A stretch of DNA of 64,000 bases from Rhodobacter calidifons. GTDB taxonomy: Bacteria > Pseudomonadota > Alphaproteobacteria > Rhodobacterales > Rhodobacteraceae. Position numbers and translations under genes: made by a program. Position 1 is the stretch's first letter, and each line of letters opens with the position of its first letter. Below the pieces are notes generated by a model. The model made no database searches and had not been told where the DNA came from. It saw only the letters and a program-made list of their open reading frames with translations. Where the stretch lies: NCBI RefSeq assembly GCF_011174775.1, contig NZ_JAANHS010000009.1, positions 1 through 64,000 of the forward strand, in the 5' to 3' direction. Positions 25,967 through 35,872 of this stretch are shown piece after piece.

Positions 25967-26896
25967 CTATTGCAGCGCCGCCGCGACGGCCGCCTTGGCG
26001 TCGCCGCCGTCCCTCGTGGTCACGCCGTCCAGCCAGGCCTCCCAGGTCGCCGGATTGGCCGCGAGCCAGGCCTTGGCGGCCTCGCGCGGGTCGGTGCCGT
26101 CGTTCAGGATCGCGCCCATGATCTCATTCTCCATCTGGAGCGAGAAGCTGAGGTTTTGCAGGAACTTGCCGGTATTGGGGCATTCGGCGACATAGCCCTT
26201 GCGGGTGTTCGTCGCCACGATGGCGCCGCCGAAGTCGGGGCCGAACACCTCGTCGCCGCCCGACAGGTAGGTCAGCTTGAAGTTCGCGTTCATCGGGTGC
26301 GGTTCCCAGCCGAGGAAGACGATGGGCTTGCCCGCGCTGGTCTTGCGCTCCACCTCGGCGAGCATGCCCTGTTCGCTGCTTTCGACCAGCTCGAAGCTGC
26401 CGAGGCCGAACTGGTCGGCGGCGATCATGTCAAGGATCAGCCGGTTGCCGTCATTGCCGGCCTCGATCCCGTAGATGCGGTTTTCCAGCGCCGCTGCATG
26501 GTCCTTGATGTTGGCGAAATCGCTGATCCCCAGCGCCGCGCCGTGTTCGTTGGTGGCCAGCGTGTATTTCGCGCCTTCCAGGTTGGTGCGGACGGTCTCG
26601 ACCGTGCCGGCCTCGCGGTAGGAGGCGATGTCGCCCTCCATCGTCGGCATCCAGTTGCCGAGGAACACGTCGATGTCGCCCTCGGCCAGACCCGCGTAGG
26701 TCACGGGGACGGAGAGGATTTTGGTCTCGGTCTGGTAGCCGAGTGCCTCGAGCACCAGCGTCGTCGCGGCGGTGGTGGCGGTGATGTCGGTCCAGCCGAC
26801 GTCCGAGAAGACGATCTTGTCGCAGCCCTCGGCGAAGGCGGACCCGGCCAGCGCAAAGGTCACGGCACCGGTCAGGAGGGTGGAACGGATGGACAT
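25967..26896 (-). CDS. choX: Choline-binding periplasmic protein
   Basis: A 309-residue substrate-binding protein of the OpuAC/ProX family. A Sec signal peptide occupies residues 1-22 (ending GSAFA-EG). Segments VFSDVGWTDITATTA, FLGNWMPTMEGD and FLGWEPHPMN carry aromatic and acidic residues typical of the choline site in ChoX. The ATG at 26896 follows AGGGAG and excludes the longer frame. It is divergent from betI across the BetI operator. Confidence 0.92.
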   Translation of the reverse strand: MSIRSTLLTGAVTFALAGSAFAEGCDKIVFSDVGWTDITATTAATTLVLEALGYQTETKILSVPVTYAGLAEGDIDVFLGNWMPTMEGDIASYREAGTVETVRTNLEGAKYTLATNEHGAALGISDFANIKDHAAALENRIYGIEAGNDGNRLILDMIAADQFGLGSFELVESSEQGMLAEVERKTSAGKPIVFLGWEPHPMNANFKLTYLSGGDEVFGPDFGGAIVATNTRKGYVAECPNTGKFLQNLSFSLQMENEIMGAILNDGTDPREAAKAWLAANPATWEAWLDGVTTRDGGDAKAAVAAALQ

Positions 26897-26921
26897 GGGA
26901 GCTCCCTGACGTTTTTTGTTG

Positions 26922-26935
26922 ATTGACGAGTCAAT
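26922..26935. promoter_or_regulatory. BetI operator
   Basis: ATTGAC-GA-GTCAAT lies in the 89-bp gap between choX and betI. It fits the known BetI half-sites ATTGA...TCAAT. Choline should relieve repression of choXWV and betI-betA from here. Confidence 0.8.
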
Positions 26936-26985
26936 AAACTTCGCCCTTATTCGGTTTGGCAAGAGTTTTCTGGGGCCGCACCGAC

Positions 26986-27570
26986 ATGCCGAAGCTTGGA
27001 ATGGAGCCTATCCGCAAGGAAGCCTTGGTGAAAGCCACCATTGTCGAGATCGGCAGGGTGGGATCGCTGGACGTGACGGTCAGCCAGATCGCCAAGCGGG
27101 CGGGGATGTCGAGCGCGCTGGCGCATCATTACTTCGGGTCGAAGGAAGAGATGTTCCTGGCCGCGATGCGCCATATCCTGACGCTGTATGGCGCGGAGGT
27201 GCGTGGTGCGCTGGCGGCGGCGCAGGGGCCGGAGGGGCGGATCCGGGCGATTCTGAGCGCCTCGTTCAGCCCCGGCAACTTCCGGCGCGAGGCGGTGAGC
27301 GCCTGGCTGAACTTCTGGGTCCTGGCGCAGTCCGTGCCCGATGCCAAGCGGCTCTTGGCGGTCTATCAGGGGCGGCTCAGGTCGAATCTGGTGGCGGCGC
27401 TGCGGCCGCTGGCAGGTGACCGGGCGCCGGCCATCGCCGAATCGCTGGGGGCGCTGATCGACGGGCTTTACCTGCGCGAGGTGCTGAAATCGGGGCCGCC
27501 GGACGGGGCGGCGGCGGTGGCGCTGGCCTTGCGTCACCTTGAGGCGGAACTGATGCGGGGTGCGGAATGA
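26986..27570 (+). CDS. betI: BetI, choline-responsive TetR-family repressor
   Basis: A 194-residue repressor. The start [19 protein letters not shown] is nearly identical in layout to known BetI proteins, so the upstream in-frame start is rejected. The TetR HTH is [27 protein letters not shown]. Its stop overlaps the betA start (ATGA). It should repress this operon and choXWV in the absence of choline. Confidence 0.95.
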   Translation: MPKLGMEPIRKEALVKATIVEIGRVGSLDVTVSQIAKRAGMSSALAHHYFGSKEEMFLAAMRHILTLYGAEVRGALAAAQGPEGRIRAILSASFSPGNFRREAVSAWLNFWVLAQSVPDAKRLLAVYQGRLRSNLVAALRPLAGDRAPAIAESLGALIDGLYLREVLKSGPPDGAAAVALALRHLEAELMRGAE

Positions 27571-29219
27571 TGCAGGCGGAATACGTGATCGTGGGGGCCG
27601 GGTCGGCGGGCTGTGCGATGGCCTATCGGCTGGCCGAGGCGGGCAAGCGGGTGACGGTGATCGAGCATGGCGGGTCGGACGCGGGGCCCTTCATCCAGAT
27701 GCCGGGCGCGCTGAGCTATCCGATGAACATGGGCATCTACGACTGGGGATTCGCCACGGAGCCCGAGCCGCATCTGGGCGGGCGGGTGCTGGCGACGCCG
27801 CGGGGGAAGGTGATCGGGGGGTCGTCCTCGATCAACGGGATGGTCTATGTCCGGGGCCACGCGCGCGATTTCGACACCTGGGCCGAGATGGGGGCGGACG
27901 GCTGGTCCTATGCCGACGTGCTGCCCTATTTCAAACGGATGGAAACCGCGCACGGCGGGTCGGGGCCGGAGTTCCGGGGCACGGACGGGCCGCTGCATGT
28001 CACCCGCGGCAAGCGGGAAAACCCGCTGTTCGACGCCTTCATCGAGGCCGGGCGGCAGGCGGGATACCCCGTGACGGCGGATTACAACGGCCAGCAGCAG
28101 GAGGGCTTCGGCCCCTTCGAGGCGACGATCCACAAGGGGCGACGCTGGTCGGCGGCGAATGCCTATCTGAAGCCCGCACTGAAGACCGGCAAGGTGCAGG
28201 TCCTACGCGGCCTCGCGCGCCGCGTGGTGATGGAGGGCCGCCGCGCAGTGGGGGTCGAGGTCGATACCCGCGCCGGGCGTCAGGTGGTGCGGGCGGGGCG
28301 CGAGGTCATCCTGGCGGCCTCGTCGATCAACAGCCCGAAGCTTCTGATGCTGTCGGGGATCGGCCCGGCCGCGCATCTGAAGGAACACGGGATCGAGGTC
28401 GTCGCCGACCGCCCGGGCGTGGGGGCCAATCTTCAGGACCATCTGGAAATCTACATGCAGTTCTCGGCCAGCCAGCCGATAACCCTTTACAAATACTGGA
28501 ATCTCTGGGGCAAGGCCTGGGTGGGCGCGCAATGGCTTCTCAGCCGGTCGGGGCCGGGTGCCTCGAACCAGTTCGAGGCCTGCGCCTTCATCCGGTCGAA
28601 GGCCGGGGTGGAATACCCCGACATCCAGTATCACTTCCTGCCCATCGCCGTGCGCTATGACGGCAAGGCGGTGGCCGAGGGCCACGGCTTTCAGGCCCAT
28701 GTCGGGCCGATGCGGTCGAAGTCGCGCGGCTCGGTCACGCTGCGGTCGGGCAATCCCGCGGACGCGCCGGTGATCCGGTTCAACTACATGTCCCATCCCG
28801 ACGACTGGGAGGACTTCCGCACCTGCATCCGCCTCACGCGCGAGATCTTCGGGCAGGAGGCGTTCAAGCCCTATCTGAAAGCCGAGTTGCAGCCCGGACC
28901 CAGGGTGCAGAACGACATCGAACTGGACGACTTCCTGCGCGAGCATGTCGAAAGCGCCTATCACCCCTGCGGCACCTGCCGGATGGGGCGGGCGTCCGAC
29001 CCGATGGCGGTGGTCGATCCCGAATGCCGGGTCATCGGGGTCGAAGGGCTGCGGGTGGCCGATTCGTCGATCTTCCCGCAGATCACCAACGGCAACCTGA
29101 ACGCGCCATCGATCATGACCGGCGAGAAGGCGGCAGATCATATCCTGGGGCGGACGCCCTTGCCGGCCTCGAACCTGGAGCCCTGGATCAACCCGAACTG
29201 GCGGGTGTCGCAGCGCTAG
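27567..29219 (+). CDS. betA: Choline dehydrogenase
   Basis: A 550-residue GMC oxidoreductase that oxidises choline to betaine aldehyde at the membrane. The FAD-binding [18 protein letters not shown] signature [15 protein letters not shown], and C-terminal HPCGTCRMG and NLNAPSIM active-site segments are all present. Two adjacent ATGs (27567, 27570) are possible starts. No betaine aldehyde dehydrogenase (betB) gene is next to it. Confidence 0.95.
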   Translation: MMQAEYVIVGAGSAGCAMAYRLAEAGKRVTVIEHGGSDAGPFIQMPGALSYPMNMGIYDWGFATEPEPHLGGRVLATPRGKVIGGSSSINGMVYVRGHARDFDTWAEMGADGWSYADVLPYFKRMETAHGGSGPEFRGTDGPLHVTRGKRENPLFDAFIEAGRQAGYPVTADYNGQQQEGFGPFEATIHKGRRWSAANAYLKPALKTGKVQVLRGLARRVVMEGRRAVGVEVDTRAGRQVVRAGREVILAASSINSPKLLMLSGIGPAAHLKEHGIEVVADRPGVGANLQDHLEIYMQFSASQPITLYKYWNLWGKAWVGAQWLLSRSGPGASNQFEACAFIRSKAGVEYPDIQYHFLPIAVRYDGKAVAEGHGFQAHVGPMRSKSRGSVTLRSGNPADAPVIRFNYMSHPDDWEDFRTCIRLTREIFGQEAFKPYLKAELQPGPRVQNDIELDDFLREHVESAYHPCGTCRMGRASDPMAVVDPECRVIGVEGLRVADSSIFPQITNGNLNAPSIMTGEKAADHILGRTPLPASNLEPWINPNWRVSQR

Positions 29220-29220
29220 C

Positions 29221-29234
29221 TTGATCCCGGTCAA
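29221..29234 (+). promoter_or_regulatory. Candidate FnrL (FNR/CRP-type) box
   Basis: TTGATCCCGGTCAA matches the FNR consensus TTGAT-N4-ATCAA in 9 of 10 positions. It starts two bases after the betA stop and is centred about 63 bp before the DUF465 start, compatible with class II activation of that gene. Confidence 0.65.
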
Positions 29235-29290
29235 GGCGGCGGGGTGCGGGGTGTTCCAGACTGGCAGGGACAGTCAAGAAGGAGAAACCG

Positions 29291-29527
29291 ATGTCGAACA
29301 CCCCGCACAGGCTGCACGAGGAATTTCCGGGCGATGCGCAGAAGATCAGTGCGTTGAAAGCAACGGACGCGCATTTCGCCAATCTGTTGATCGAATATGA
29401 CGTGGTCAACGACAAGGTGCACCGGGCGGAAACGCGGCTGGACCTGCTGACCGAGGAGGAGGAAGAGACGCTGCGCAAGGTGCGGTCGCGGCTGAAGGAC
29501 CAGATCGCGGCGGCGTTGCGGAAGTAG
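29291..29527 (+). CDS. DUF465 (YdcH-like) small protein
   Basis: A 78-residue, all-helical, charged protein of the DUF465 family (HRLHEEFPGDAQKISALKAT ... LRKVRSRLKDQI). AGAAGGAG precedes the ATG. Function of the family is unknown. The FNR-like box upstream suggests control by low oxygen. It converges on pccR with a palindromic repeat between the stops. Confidence 0.88.
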   Translation: MSNTPHRLHEEFPGDAQKISALKATDAHFANLLIEYDVVNDKVHRAETRLDLLTEEEEETLRKVRSRLKDQIAAALRK

Positions 29528-29540
29528 CGCACCGTCGGAT

Positions 29541-29563
29541 GGTGCGCTGTAGCGCACCCTACG
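29541..29563. repeat. Dispersed GGTGCGC/GCGCACC palindromic element, copy 2
   Basis: Identical over 23 bp to 7654-7676. It lies between the convergent DUF465 and pccR genes. An upstream AGCGCACC at 29526-29533 can pair with the first arm as an alternative hairpin. It may serve as a bidirectional terminator. Confidence 0.8.
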
Positions 29564-29581
29564 CTGCGACGCGGGCAGCGC

Positions 29582-30976
29582 TCAGCCGATCTCGTAGGGC
29601 AACACGTCGCGGGCGTTGGGGTTGATCTTCAACCGGCCTTCCAGTGGCGGGACGCTGCGCTGGTGGCAGTTGATCCGCTCGCAGATGCGGCAGGAAATTC
29701 CGATGGGCTCGAACCGGCCTTTCAGGTCGAGCCCGTCGGAATAGACAAGCTGCGGCGCGTGCTGCACTTCGCAGCCGAGGCCGATGGCATAGCGGCGCAC
29801 GGGGGCGAGGAAGGCGCCGGCGGGTTTCGACACATCGCGGGCAAGGCAGAGATAGCGCACGCCGTCCGGTGTTTCCGCCAGTTGCCGCAGGAATTGTCCC
29901 GGCGTTTCAAAGGCCTGGTGGACGTTCCACAGGGGGCAGGCGCCGCCGAAGCGGGCGAATTGCAGGCGGGTCGAGGAGTGGCGCTTGGTGATCGTGCCCG
30001 CCTGATCGACGCGGACGAAGAAGAAGGGGATGCCCTTGGCGCCGGGGCGCTGCATCGTGGAGAGGCGGTGGCCGACCTGTTCGATCGAGGCGCCGAAGAT
30101 GTCGGCGAGCCGTTCGAGGTCGTGGCGCACCTCTTGCGCGGCGGTGAGGAAAGCCCGGTAGGGCAGGAGTGCCGCCCCGGCGAAGTAGTTGGCAAGGCCG
30201 ATCTTGGCGATGTCGCGGGCCTCCGCCGTGGAAAACCTTGCGAGGTCGAGGGTTGCCTCCAGAAGCTCGTTCTGCGTCAGAAGCGCGACCTGATGCAGGA
30301 GCTGGAAGCGCTGCGAGGGGCCGGAGGCGCGGGCGGAGATGTCGAGGCGTTTCGCCTGCGGGTCGTAATGGCGCAGGGGCGCGGTGTTCGAATAGTGCAG
30401 GCTGATCCCGGCGCGCCTCAGCAGGTCCTGCGCCAGTGTTTCGATGGATTTTCCGTTGCTTGCCGAGGTCGCGAAATGCTCTGCCGCACGGTCGATGGCA
30501 TCGAGGTAATTGTCGCAATAGTGAAAGAAATCGCGCACCTCTTCCCAGGCGGAGGGGCGGAGGTCGGCGTCCTCGCGGCCCAGGGCTTCGTCGAGGGAGG
30601 CGAGGCGTTCGTGGGTCTGGCGGTATGCGCGGTGCAGATCGAGGAAGGCGCGGGCCAGCGCCGGGGCGTTGGAGGCCGCGAGGCGGAGGTCGGCAAGCGG
30701 CGGGGTGGCGGTGGTGAAGACGGGATCGGCCAGCGCCTCGCGCATGTCGGTGACGAGACGTTCGGACTCGCCGACCGTCAGTTCGGTCACGTCAAGGCCG
30801 AATTCCTGCGCCAGCGCCAGCACCACGGCGGCCGAGACGGGCCGGTGGTTGTTCTCCATCTGGTTCAGATAGGGCAGCGAGACCTTCAGCTTGTCGGCGA
30901 AGGCCTTCTGGGTCAGGCCGAGACGGGCGCGGATCTCGCGCAGCTTGACGCCGGCATAGAGTTTCTGGGTGGCCAT
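29582..30976 (-). CDS. pccR: Short-chain fatty acyl-CoA regulator PccR
   Basis: A 464-residue regulator of the ScfR family. An XRE HTH sits at residues 8-60 (LREIRARLGLTQKAFADKL, SLPYLNQMENNHRPVS), an IrrE/DUF955-like region is central, and a C-terminal DUF2083 part has a Cys cluster (CRICERINCHQRS). In Rhodobacter sphaeroides PccR controls propionyl-CoA assimilation and binds TTTGCAAA repeats. Such repeats are present before this gene and pccB, and pccB/pccA/mutase lie downstream, supporting orthology. Confidence 0.9.
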   Translation of the reverse strand: MATQKLYAGVKLREIRARLGLTQKAFADKLKVSLPYLNQMENNHRPVSAAVVLALAQEFGLDVTELTVGESERLVTDMREALADPVFTTATPPLADLRLAASNAPALARAFLDLHRAYRQTHERLASLDEALGREDADLRPSAWEEVRDFFHYCDNYLDAIDRAAEHFATSASNGKSIETLAQDLLRRAGISLHYSNTAPLRHYDPQAKRLDISARASGPSQRFQLLHQVALLTQNELLEATLDLARFSTAEARDIAKIGLANYFAGAALLPYRAFLTAAQEVRHDLERLADIFGASIEQVGHRLSTMQRPGAKGIPFFFVRVDQAGTITKRHSSTRLQFARFGGACPLWNVHQAFETPGQFLRQLAETPDGVRYLCLARDVSKPAGAFLAPVRRYAIGLGCEVQHAPQLVYSDGLDLKGRFEPIGISCRICERINCHQRSVPPLEGRLKINPNARDVLPYEIG

Positions 30977-30985
30977 CGGAACCTC

Positions 30986-31013
30986 TTTGCAAAGCTATGC
31001 GGCGCTTTGCAAA
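30986..31013. promoter_or_regulatory. PccR-type sites upstream of pccR
   Basis: Two perfect TTTGCAAA octamers at 30986-30993 and 31006-31013 (20 bp start to start) lie 10 bp upstream of the pccR start codon. They suggest autoregulation. Confidence 0.75.
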
Positions 31014-31026
31014 GCTGCGTCAAGGG

Positions 31027-32235
31027 TCAGGCGAGGCCGATCTGCCGGGCGCGGCGGAGGACGAAGAGGATGGCCAGGACCGAGGCTGCGGAGGAAGCCA
31101 GCATCAGGAGGATGAGCGGCATTTCCGAAGAGCCGGGGCCGAGGAGGACGCCCGCAAAGGCGGCAAGGGCGGCGCCGCCGCCGATCAGGATGGCTCCACC
31201 GAGGCCCGAGGCAGTTCCGGCGAGGTCGGGACGGACCGACAGCATCCCGGCGTTGGCGTTGGGCAGGCAGATGCCGTTGCCGAGGCCCATCAAGACCGTG
31301 AGGCCGAAGAACATGGTGGGGCCGGAGTGGCCGAGGGCGGTGAGAAGGGCGAGGATCGCCATGCCGGCCGTGGTCACGAGGCAGCCGAGAAGGATCATCC
31401 GGTTCATGCCGATGCGGACGGAGTAGCGGCCCGCGAAGAAGTTGCCTGCGGCGTAACCGATGGCCGTCAGGGCGAAAAGCGCGCCGACATGGGTGGAGGA
31501 GAGGCCATAGACCTTGTCGCCGACATAGGGCGCCCCGCCGAGATAGGCGAAGAAGCAGCCCGAGGCGAAGGCGGCGGAAAGGGTGTAGCCCCAGAACCTT
31601 TGCGAAGCGAAAAGCGCGGGGTAGCTGCGGATCTGGTCCATCAGCGAGACGCGGCGCAGAGTGGCGGTCTCGCCCAGGTCGGCCCAGACGAGGGCGAGGG
31701 TGCCGAGGCCGAGGATCAGGAGAAGGGCGAAGTTCGCCTTCCAGCCGTAGAGGTCGTCGAGGGCGCCGCCGATCACCGGGCCGATCATGGGGACAAGGCT
31801 CATGCCCATGGTGACATAGCCGATCATGCTGGCGGCGCGTTCGTCGGCCACCATGTCGCGGACGACGGCGCGAGAGAGGACCATGCCCGAGGCGATGACG
31901 GCCTGGGCCATGCGGAAGATCAGGAACCAGGTGGCGGTGGGGGCAAGCAGCGTCCCGACGGTGGCAAGGAGGAACAGGACCAGCGACCAGATCAGAACGG
32001 CGCGGCGGCCATAGCGGTCGGAGATCGGGCCGATGACGATCTGGAGAAGGGCGGAGAGCAGGAGGTAGAGCGCCACGGACTGCTGCATCACGCCGTAGGG
32101 GACGCCGAACCAGGTCGCCATTCCGGGCAGCGAGGGCAGCATGATGTTCATCGTCAGGGCCGACAGCCCCGCCAGAAGGATCAGCGTGACGATCCTCGGC
32201 GGGGTCGTCCGGTCAAGGAATAGGGGCTCTTGCAT
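31027..32235 (-). CDS. MFS drug-resistance transporter, Bcr/CflA type
   Basis: A 402-residue, 12-segment major facilitator. The motif A region is [13 protein letters not shown] and motif C is around [16 protein letters not shown]. The layout fits the 12-TMS Bcr/CflA drug:proton antiporters. It reads toward pccR with a 50-bp gap that holds the PccR sites; a functional link to propionate is not evident. Substrate unknown. Confidence 0.9.
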   Translation of the reverse strand: MQEPLFLDRTTPPRIVTLILLAGLSALTMNIMLPSLPGMATWFGVPYGVMQQSVALYLLLSALLQIVIGPISDRYGRRAVLIWSLVLFLLATVGTLLAPTATWFLIFRMAQAVIASGMVLSRAVVRDMVADERAASMIGYVTMGMSLVPMIGPVIGGALDDLYGWKANFALLLILGLGTLALVWADLGETATLRRVSLMDQIRSYPALFASQRFWGYTLSAAFASGCFFAYLGGAPYVGDKVYGLSSTHVGALFALTAIGYAAGNFFAGRYSVRIGMNRMILLGCLVTTAGMAILALLTALGHSGPTMFFGLTVLMGLGNGICLPNANAGMLSVRPDLAGTASGLGGAILIGGGAALAAFAGVLLGPGSSEMPLILLMLASSAASVLAILFVLRRARQIGLA

Positions 32236-32299
32236 GGGGGAACGGGCTACGCCTGCGGGTCCGGATTGTCCACAGGCGGCCGGGTGGGGAAACCCGGCG

Positions 32300-32653
32300 T
32301 CACGCCCATTTGTGGAAGATGAAGAACGCCCCTGCCGCGATGAACGCGAAACCGACGAGGTGGTTCCAGGACAGCGGCTCTTTCAGGTAGAGGACCGAGA
32401 AGACGGCGAAAACCGACAGGGTGATGACCTCCTGGATCGTCTTCAGCTCGGCGGCGGAGAAATGGCCGTGGCCGATGCGGTTGGCGGGGACCTGGAGGAC
32501 ATATTCGAAGAAGGCGATCCCCCAGGAGACCAGGATCACGGTGACAAGCGCGCTTTCCTTGAACTTCAGGTGGCCATACCAGGCGAAGGTCATGAAGATG
32601 TTCGAGGCGAGAAGCAGGCCGATGGTCACGACGGGGATGGGCAGGTTGGGCAT
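32300..32653 (-). CDS. DUF486 (DMT-like) small membrane protein
   Basis: A 117-residue protein with four hydrophobic segments matching the DUF486 family ([43 protein letters not shown]). It is related to small drug/metabolite transporters; function unknown. It lies between the MFS gene and the divergent pccB. Confidence 0.9.
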   Translation of the reverse strand: MPNLPIPVVTIGLLLASNIFMTFAWYGHLKFKESALVTVILVSWGIAFFEYVLQVPANRIGHGHFSAAELKTIQEVITLSVFAVFSVLYLKEPLSWNHLVGFAFIAAGAFFIFHKWA

Positions 32654-32712
32654 GATGTCCTCGGGATGGCGATCCGGGAGGGCATAGCGCGGCTGCGGGC
32701 AAGGTCCAATGC

Positions 32713-32760
32713 TTTGCGATTTCGCAATTTGAAGCAGAGCATTTCAAACTGGTTTGCAAA
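32713..32760. promoter_or_regulatory. PccR-type operator upstream of pccB
   Basis: TTTCAAA (32742-32748), four bases, then TTTGCAAA (32753-32760) form a near match to the TTTGCAAA-N4-TTTGCAAA motif I recall for PccR. A further TTTGCGA...TCGCAA dyad lies at 32713-32727. The arrangement is 73 bp before the pccB start. Confidence 0.75.
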
Positions 32761-32833
32761 TTTTCTCATTGCCGCTTCTCGCACCCGCAGCGTTGCCGTA
32801 AGGTGCAGCGGACATCAGCCGGGGGAGGGCGCG

Positions 32834-34366
32834 ATGAAGGATATTCTGGCAGAGCTTGAAGCCCGGCGTGAGGCCGCGCGGGCCGGAGGCGGGGAGCGTC
32901 GGGTCCAGGCGCAGCACGCCAAGGGAAAGCTGACGGCGCGGGAGCGGATCGAGCTGCTGCTCGACGAGGGCAGCTTCGAGGAATTCGACATGTTCGTCGC
33001 GCACCGCTGCACCGATTTCGGGATGGAGAAGGACCGCCCGGCAGGCGATGGCGTCGTCACCGGCTGGGGCACGATCAACGGGCGGCAGGTCTATGTGTTC
33101 AGCCAGGACTTCACGGTCATGGGCGGCTCGGTCAGCGAGACCCACGCCGGAAAGATCTGCAAGATCATGGACATGGCGATGCAGAACGGCGCGCCGGTGA
33201 TCGGGATCAACGATTCTGGCGGGGCGCGGATTCAGGAGGGCGTCGCCAGCCTTGCGGCCTATGGCGAGGTGTTCCAGCGGAATATCGAGGCCAGCGGAGT
33301 GGTGCCGCAGATCAGCCTGATCATGGGGCCCTGCGCGGGGGGCGCCGTCTATTCACCGGCGATGACCGACTTCATCTTCATGGTGAAGGATTCCAGCTAC
33401 ATGTTCGTCACCGGCCCCGATGTGGTCAAGACCGTGACGAACGAGGTGGTGACGGCCGAGGAACTGGGCGGGGCATCCACCCATACCCGCAAGTCCAGCG
33501 TTGCCGACGGGGCGTTTGAAAACGATGTCGAGGCGCTGGCGGAGATCCGGCGGCTGTTCGACTTCCTGCCCTTGAACAACCGGCAGAAGGCGCCGGTGCG
33601 GCCGTTCTTCGATGCGCCGGACCGGATCGAGCCCAGCCTCGACACGCTGGTCCCCGACAACCCGAACCAGCCCTATGACATGAAGGAACTGATCCTGAAG
33701 GTCGCGGACGAGGGCGATTTCTTCGAGATCCAGAAGGACTTCGCCGCCAACATCATCATCGGCTTCATCCGGCTGGAGGGCCAGACCGTGGGCGTGGTGG
33801 CGAACCAGCCGATGGTGCTGGCGGGCTGTCTGGATATCGACGCATCCCGCAAGGCCGCGCGCTTCGTGCGGTTCTGCGATGCCTTCGAGATTCCGATCCT
33901 GACCTTCGTAGATGTGCCGGGCTTTCTGCCGGGGACGGGGCAGGAATACGGCGGTGTCATCAAGCACGGGGCGAAGCTCTTGTTCGCCTATGGCGAGGCG
34001 ACGGTGCCCAAGGTCACGGTCCTGACCCGCAAGACCTATGGCGGGGCCTATGTGGTGATGGCCTCCAAGCACCTGAAAGCCGATTTCAACTATGCCTGGC
34101 CCACGGCGGAGGTCGCGGTGATGGGGGCGAAGGGCGCGGTCGAGATCCTGTATCGGTCCGAACTGGGCGAGCCGGAGAAGATCGCCGCGCGGGTGAAGGA
34201 TTACGAGGACCGTTTTGCCAACCCCTTCGTGGCAGCCGAGAAGGGCTTTATCGACGAGGTCATCATGCCCCATTCCACGCGTCGCAGGGTGGCGCGGGCC
34301 TTTGCTGCGCTGCGCAGCAAGAAGGCGCTGATGCCCTGGAAGAAGCACGACAACATCCCGCTGTGA
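32834..34366 (+). CDS. pccB: Propionyl-CoA carboxylase beta subunit
   Basis: A 510-residue carboxyltransferase that transfers CO2 from carboxybiotin to propionyl-CoA, giving methylmalonyl-CoA. N- and C-terminal crotonase-fold halves are clear: [28 protein letters not shown], and [19 protein letters not shown] with [10 protein letters not shown]. The ATG at 32834 follows GGGGGAG; the very long upstream frame is rejected. PccA is encoded 2 kb downstream. Confidence 0.97.
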   Translation: MKDILAELEARREAARAGGGERRVQAQHAKGKLTARERIELLLDEGSFEEFDMFVAHRCTDFGMEKDRPAGDGVVTGWGTINGRQVYVFSQDFTVMGGSVSETHAGKICKIMDMAMQNGAPVIGINDSGGARIQEGVASLAAYGEVFQRNIEASGVVPQISLIMGPCAGGAVYSPAMTDFIFMVKDSSYMFVTGPDVVKTVTNEVVTAEELGGASTHTRKSSVADGAFENDVEALAEIRRLFDFLPLNNRQKAPVRPFFDAPDRIEPSLDTLVPDNPNQPYDMKELILKVADEGDFFEIQKDFAANIIIGFIRLEGQTVGVVANQPMVLAGCLDIDASRKAARFVRFCDAFEIPILTFVDVPGFLPGTGQEYGGVIKHGAKLLFAYGEATVPKVTVLTRKTYGGAYVVMASKHLKADFNYAWPTAEVAVMGAKGAVEILYRSELGEPEKIAARVKDYEDRFANPFVAAEKGFIDEVIMPHSTRRRVARAFAALRSKKALMPWKKHDNIPL

Positions 34367-34368
34367 CG

Positions 34369-34779
34369 ATGCGTCGCACCTCCGCCCGCGCTGCCCCGAG
34401 CCTGCTTGCCCTGATGGCGCTGGCCGGCTGTCAGGAAGAGGCGCCGGCCGGCGAGGCCGTCAGCGTGCCCTCGGGGCGCAAGCTGTCGCTGATCGAGGTG
34501 ATCACCGATGTCCGCGGTCCCGCCGGGGCGACGGTGCGGTTCCGCTTTCTGGCTCCGGGTCTGGTCCCGGCCGAGGCCGAGACCGCCGCCGAGGACATGC
34601 AGGCCCTGTGCGATGGCTTTGCAATCAAGAGGATCGACGGCATGGTGCCCGCCCCGCAGCAGATCGTGATCTCTTTCGCCAGCGAGGTCGTGCCCTTCGG
34701 TCAGGCGGCACCCGATGTGGTGCAGTTCTTTGAATCCTATCGCCTGGAAAACGGCCGCTGCGTCTGGGAGATTTTCTGA
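34369..34779 (+). CDS. Putative lipoprotein, DUF6497-like
   Basis: A 136-residue exported protein. The N-terminus MRRTSARAAPSLLALMALAGC ends in a lipobox LAGC. The remainder resembles a small Rhodobacterales family (DUF6497) of unknown function, with two later Cys residues that could pair. It starts 2 bp after the pccB stop and is likely cotranscribed. The ATG at 34369 is chosen over an overlapping GTG at 34363. Confidence 0.75.
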   Translation: MRRTSARAAPSLLALMALAGCQEEAPAGEAVSVPSGRKLSLIEVITDVRGPAGATVRFRFLAPGLVPAEAETAAEDMQALCDGFAIKRIDGMVPAPQQIVISFASEVVPFGQAAPDVVQFFESYRLENGRCVWEIF

Positions 34780-34990
34780 TGCAGGGGCCAGATATCGTTT
34801 TTCCGGCTGGCCATGCACCATTGGCTGATGTAGGAACGCCACAGGTCGTCAACTTGGTCCTGTCGCCATACCAATCCGGAATCCTTTCGGATAAGGTAGC
34901 GGAAGGCCGGGCCAAATCGGCCGTCAACAGCGAACAGGTGCCGGATTCCCTGGCGGATTCCGAAGCGCCCCAAAAAGGATGGAGTAGAGG
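34780..34990. other. Spacer without a confident gene, lower G+C
   Basis: Both a plus frame coupled to the previous stop (MQGPDIVFPAGHAPLADVG...) and a minus frame (34737-35006, start only at GTG/TTG, ...FAVDGRFGPAFRYLIRKD...) read like protein here. Neither has a convincing start, Shine-Dalgarno or known family, and the plus frame decays into Arg/Ser-rich sequence after 34990. It may be a remnant. Confidence 0.4.
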
Positions 34991-35122
34991 ATGTCGAAGA
35001 GCGCACGTCTCGTTCTGGTTCTGGCCATGGTGTCGGCTTTCGCCGCTTGCGCCAAGCAAGAGCCGGTCCGGGTTGCCGAGCCGGTCTCGGTCGAGCCGAC
35101 CTACACGGGCAAGTTCAAGTAA
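34991..35122 (+). CDS. Very small lipoprotein (43 aa)
   Basis: MSKSARLVLVLAMVSAFAAC is a full lipoprotein signal with lipobox FAAC, followed by 23 residues ending TYTGKFK. GGAG at 34981 lies just upstream. Tiny lipoproteins of this type are common in Rhodobacterales genomes; function unknown. Confidence 0.7.
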   Translation: MSKSARLVLVLAMVSAFAACAKQEPVRVAEPVSVEPTYTGKFK

Positions 35123-35308
35123 TCTTGCGGAGCGGGCCTGCCGGCATGCGCCGGGCGGGCCCGCGCCAACCCACCGCCTCCCGCAGCAAGCTGCGGTCGA
35201 GGCGCCGAGCCTTCTGATCGCATTGTCTTTTTCCGCCCGCGCCCACTGGGCGAGCGCCGGCGTTTCGCCTATCCCTGCCGCCCGTTGCACGGACAGGGGG
35301 CAGGACCG

Positions 35309-35704
35309 ATGCTGAAACACCGTGGCTTTCCGGGGCGGATGCCGGGGACCGATTTCCAGTTCACCATTCGGCGCGCCAATGTGAGAGACGGCGCGACGAA
35401 ACTGATCCGGCGCGAGCGGTTCAAGGACCGCAAGCATCTGGACCGGCTGGCCGATCAGGCCTTCATGGCGGCGCTCTGGCAGTATTTCGGGGAAGAGCCG
35501 TTCGAACGCGGCAACCTGGATGCGGGGCGGCTGTCCTGGCTGTTCGGGCGCGAGGTGGTCCCGGCCGAAGACCCGTTCGATCCCTGTTCCTACGAGGCGC
35601 TGCTGCGGATCGACGTGAAGCGCGCGCAAGTGGCCTTTCCCGAGGTCTTCGCCCCCGACGCACCCGATGCGCTGCATCAGGATCGGGACTGGGAGGAGGA
35701 CTAG
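35309..35704 (+). CDS. Conserved hypothetical protein in the pcc cluster
   Basis: A 131-residue soluble protein, charged, rich in Arg/Asp/Phe (DRLADQAFMAALWQYFGEE, SWLFGREVVPAEDPF). I do not recognise a domain. The ATG at 35309 lies about 5 bp after GGGGGCAGG. Its place between pccB and pccA suggests it travels with the carboxylase, but no role can be assigned. Confidence 0.7.
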   Translation: MLKHRGFPGRMPGTDFQFTIRRANVRDGATKLIRRERFKDRKHLDRLADQAFMAALWQYFGEEPFERGNLDAGRLSWLFGREVVPAEDPFDPCSYEALLRIDVKRAQVAFPEVFAPDAPDALHQDRDWEED

Positions 35705-35872
35705 GCATGTTTCCGCCGACCCGGGAAAGCTTTTGGCACGGTTTTGCTCAGGATCGGGCAGGCGTTTTCAACGGGTTTGCAATGGATGCCACTGGGCGGC
35801 ATTGTTTCCGTGCGGGTCTGTGGCAGCCCAGCCCTGACGTGCGCAGTCTACGATGCGACCCTTCCCCTTCCT

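Noticed and set aside
29222-29250. RpoE-type -35 (TGATCC) after betA
   Set aside because: No matching -10 at 17-19 bp; the symmetric FNR-like box explains the sequence better.
34737-35006. 89-residue minus-strand frame with protein-like composition
   Set aside because: No ATG start, no Shine-Dalgarno, overlaps two better supported plus-strand genes; kept only as part of an unresolved spacer.
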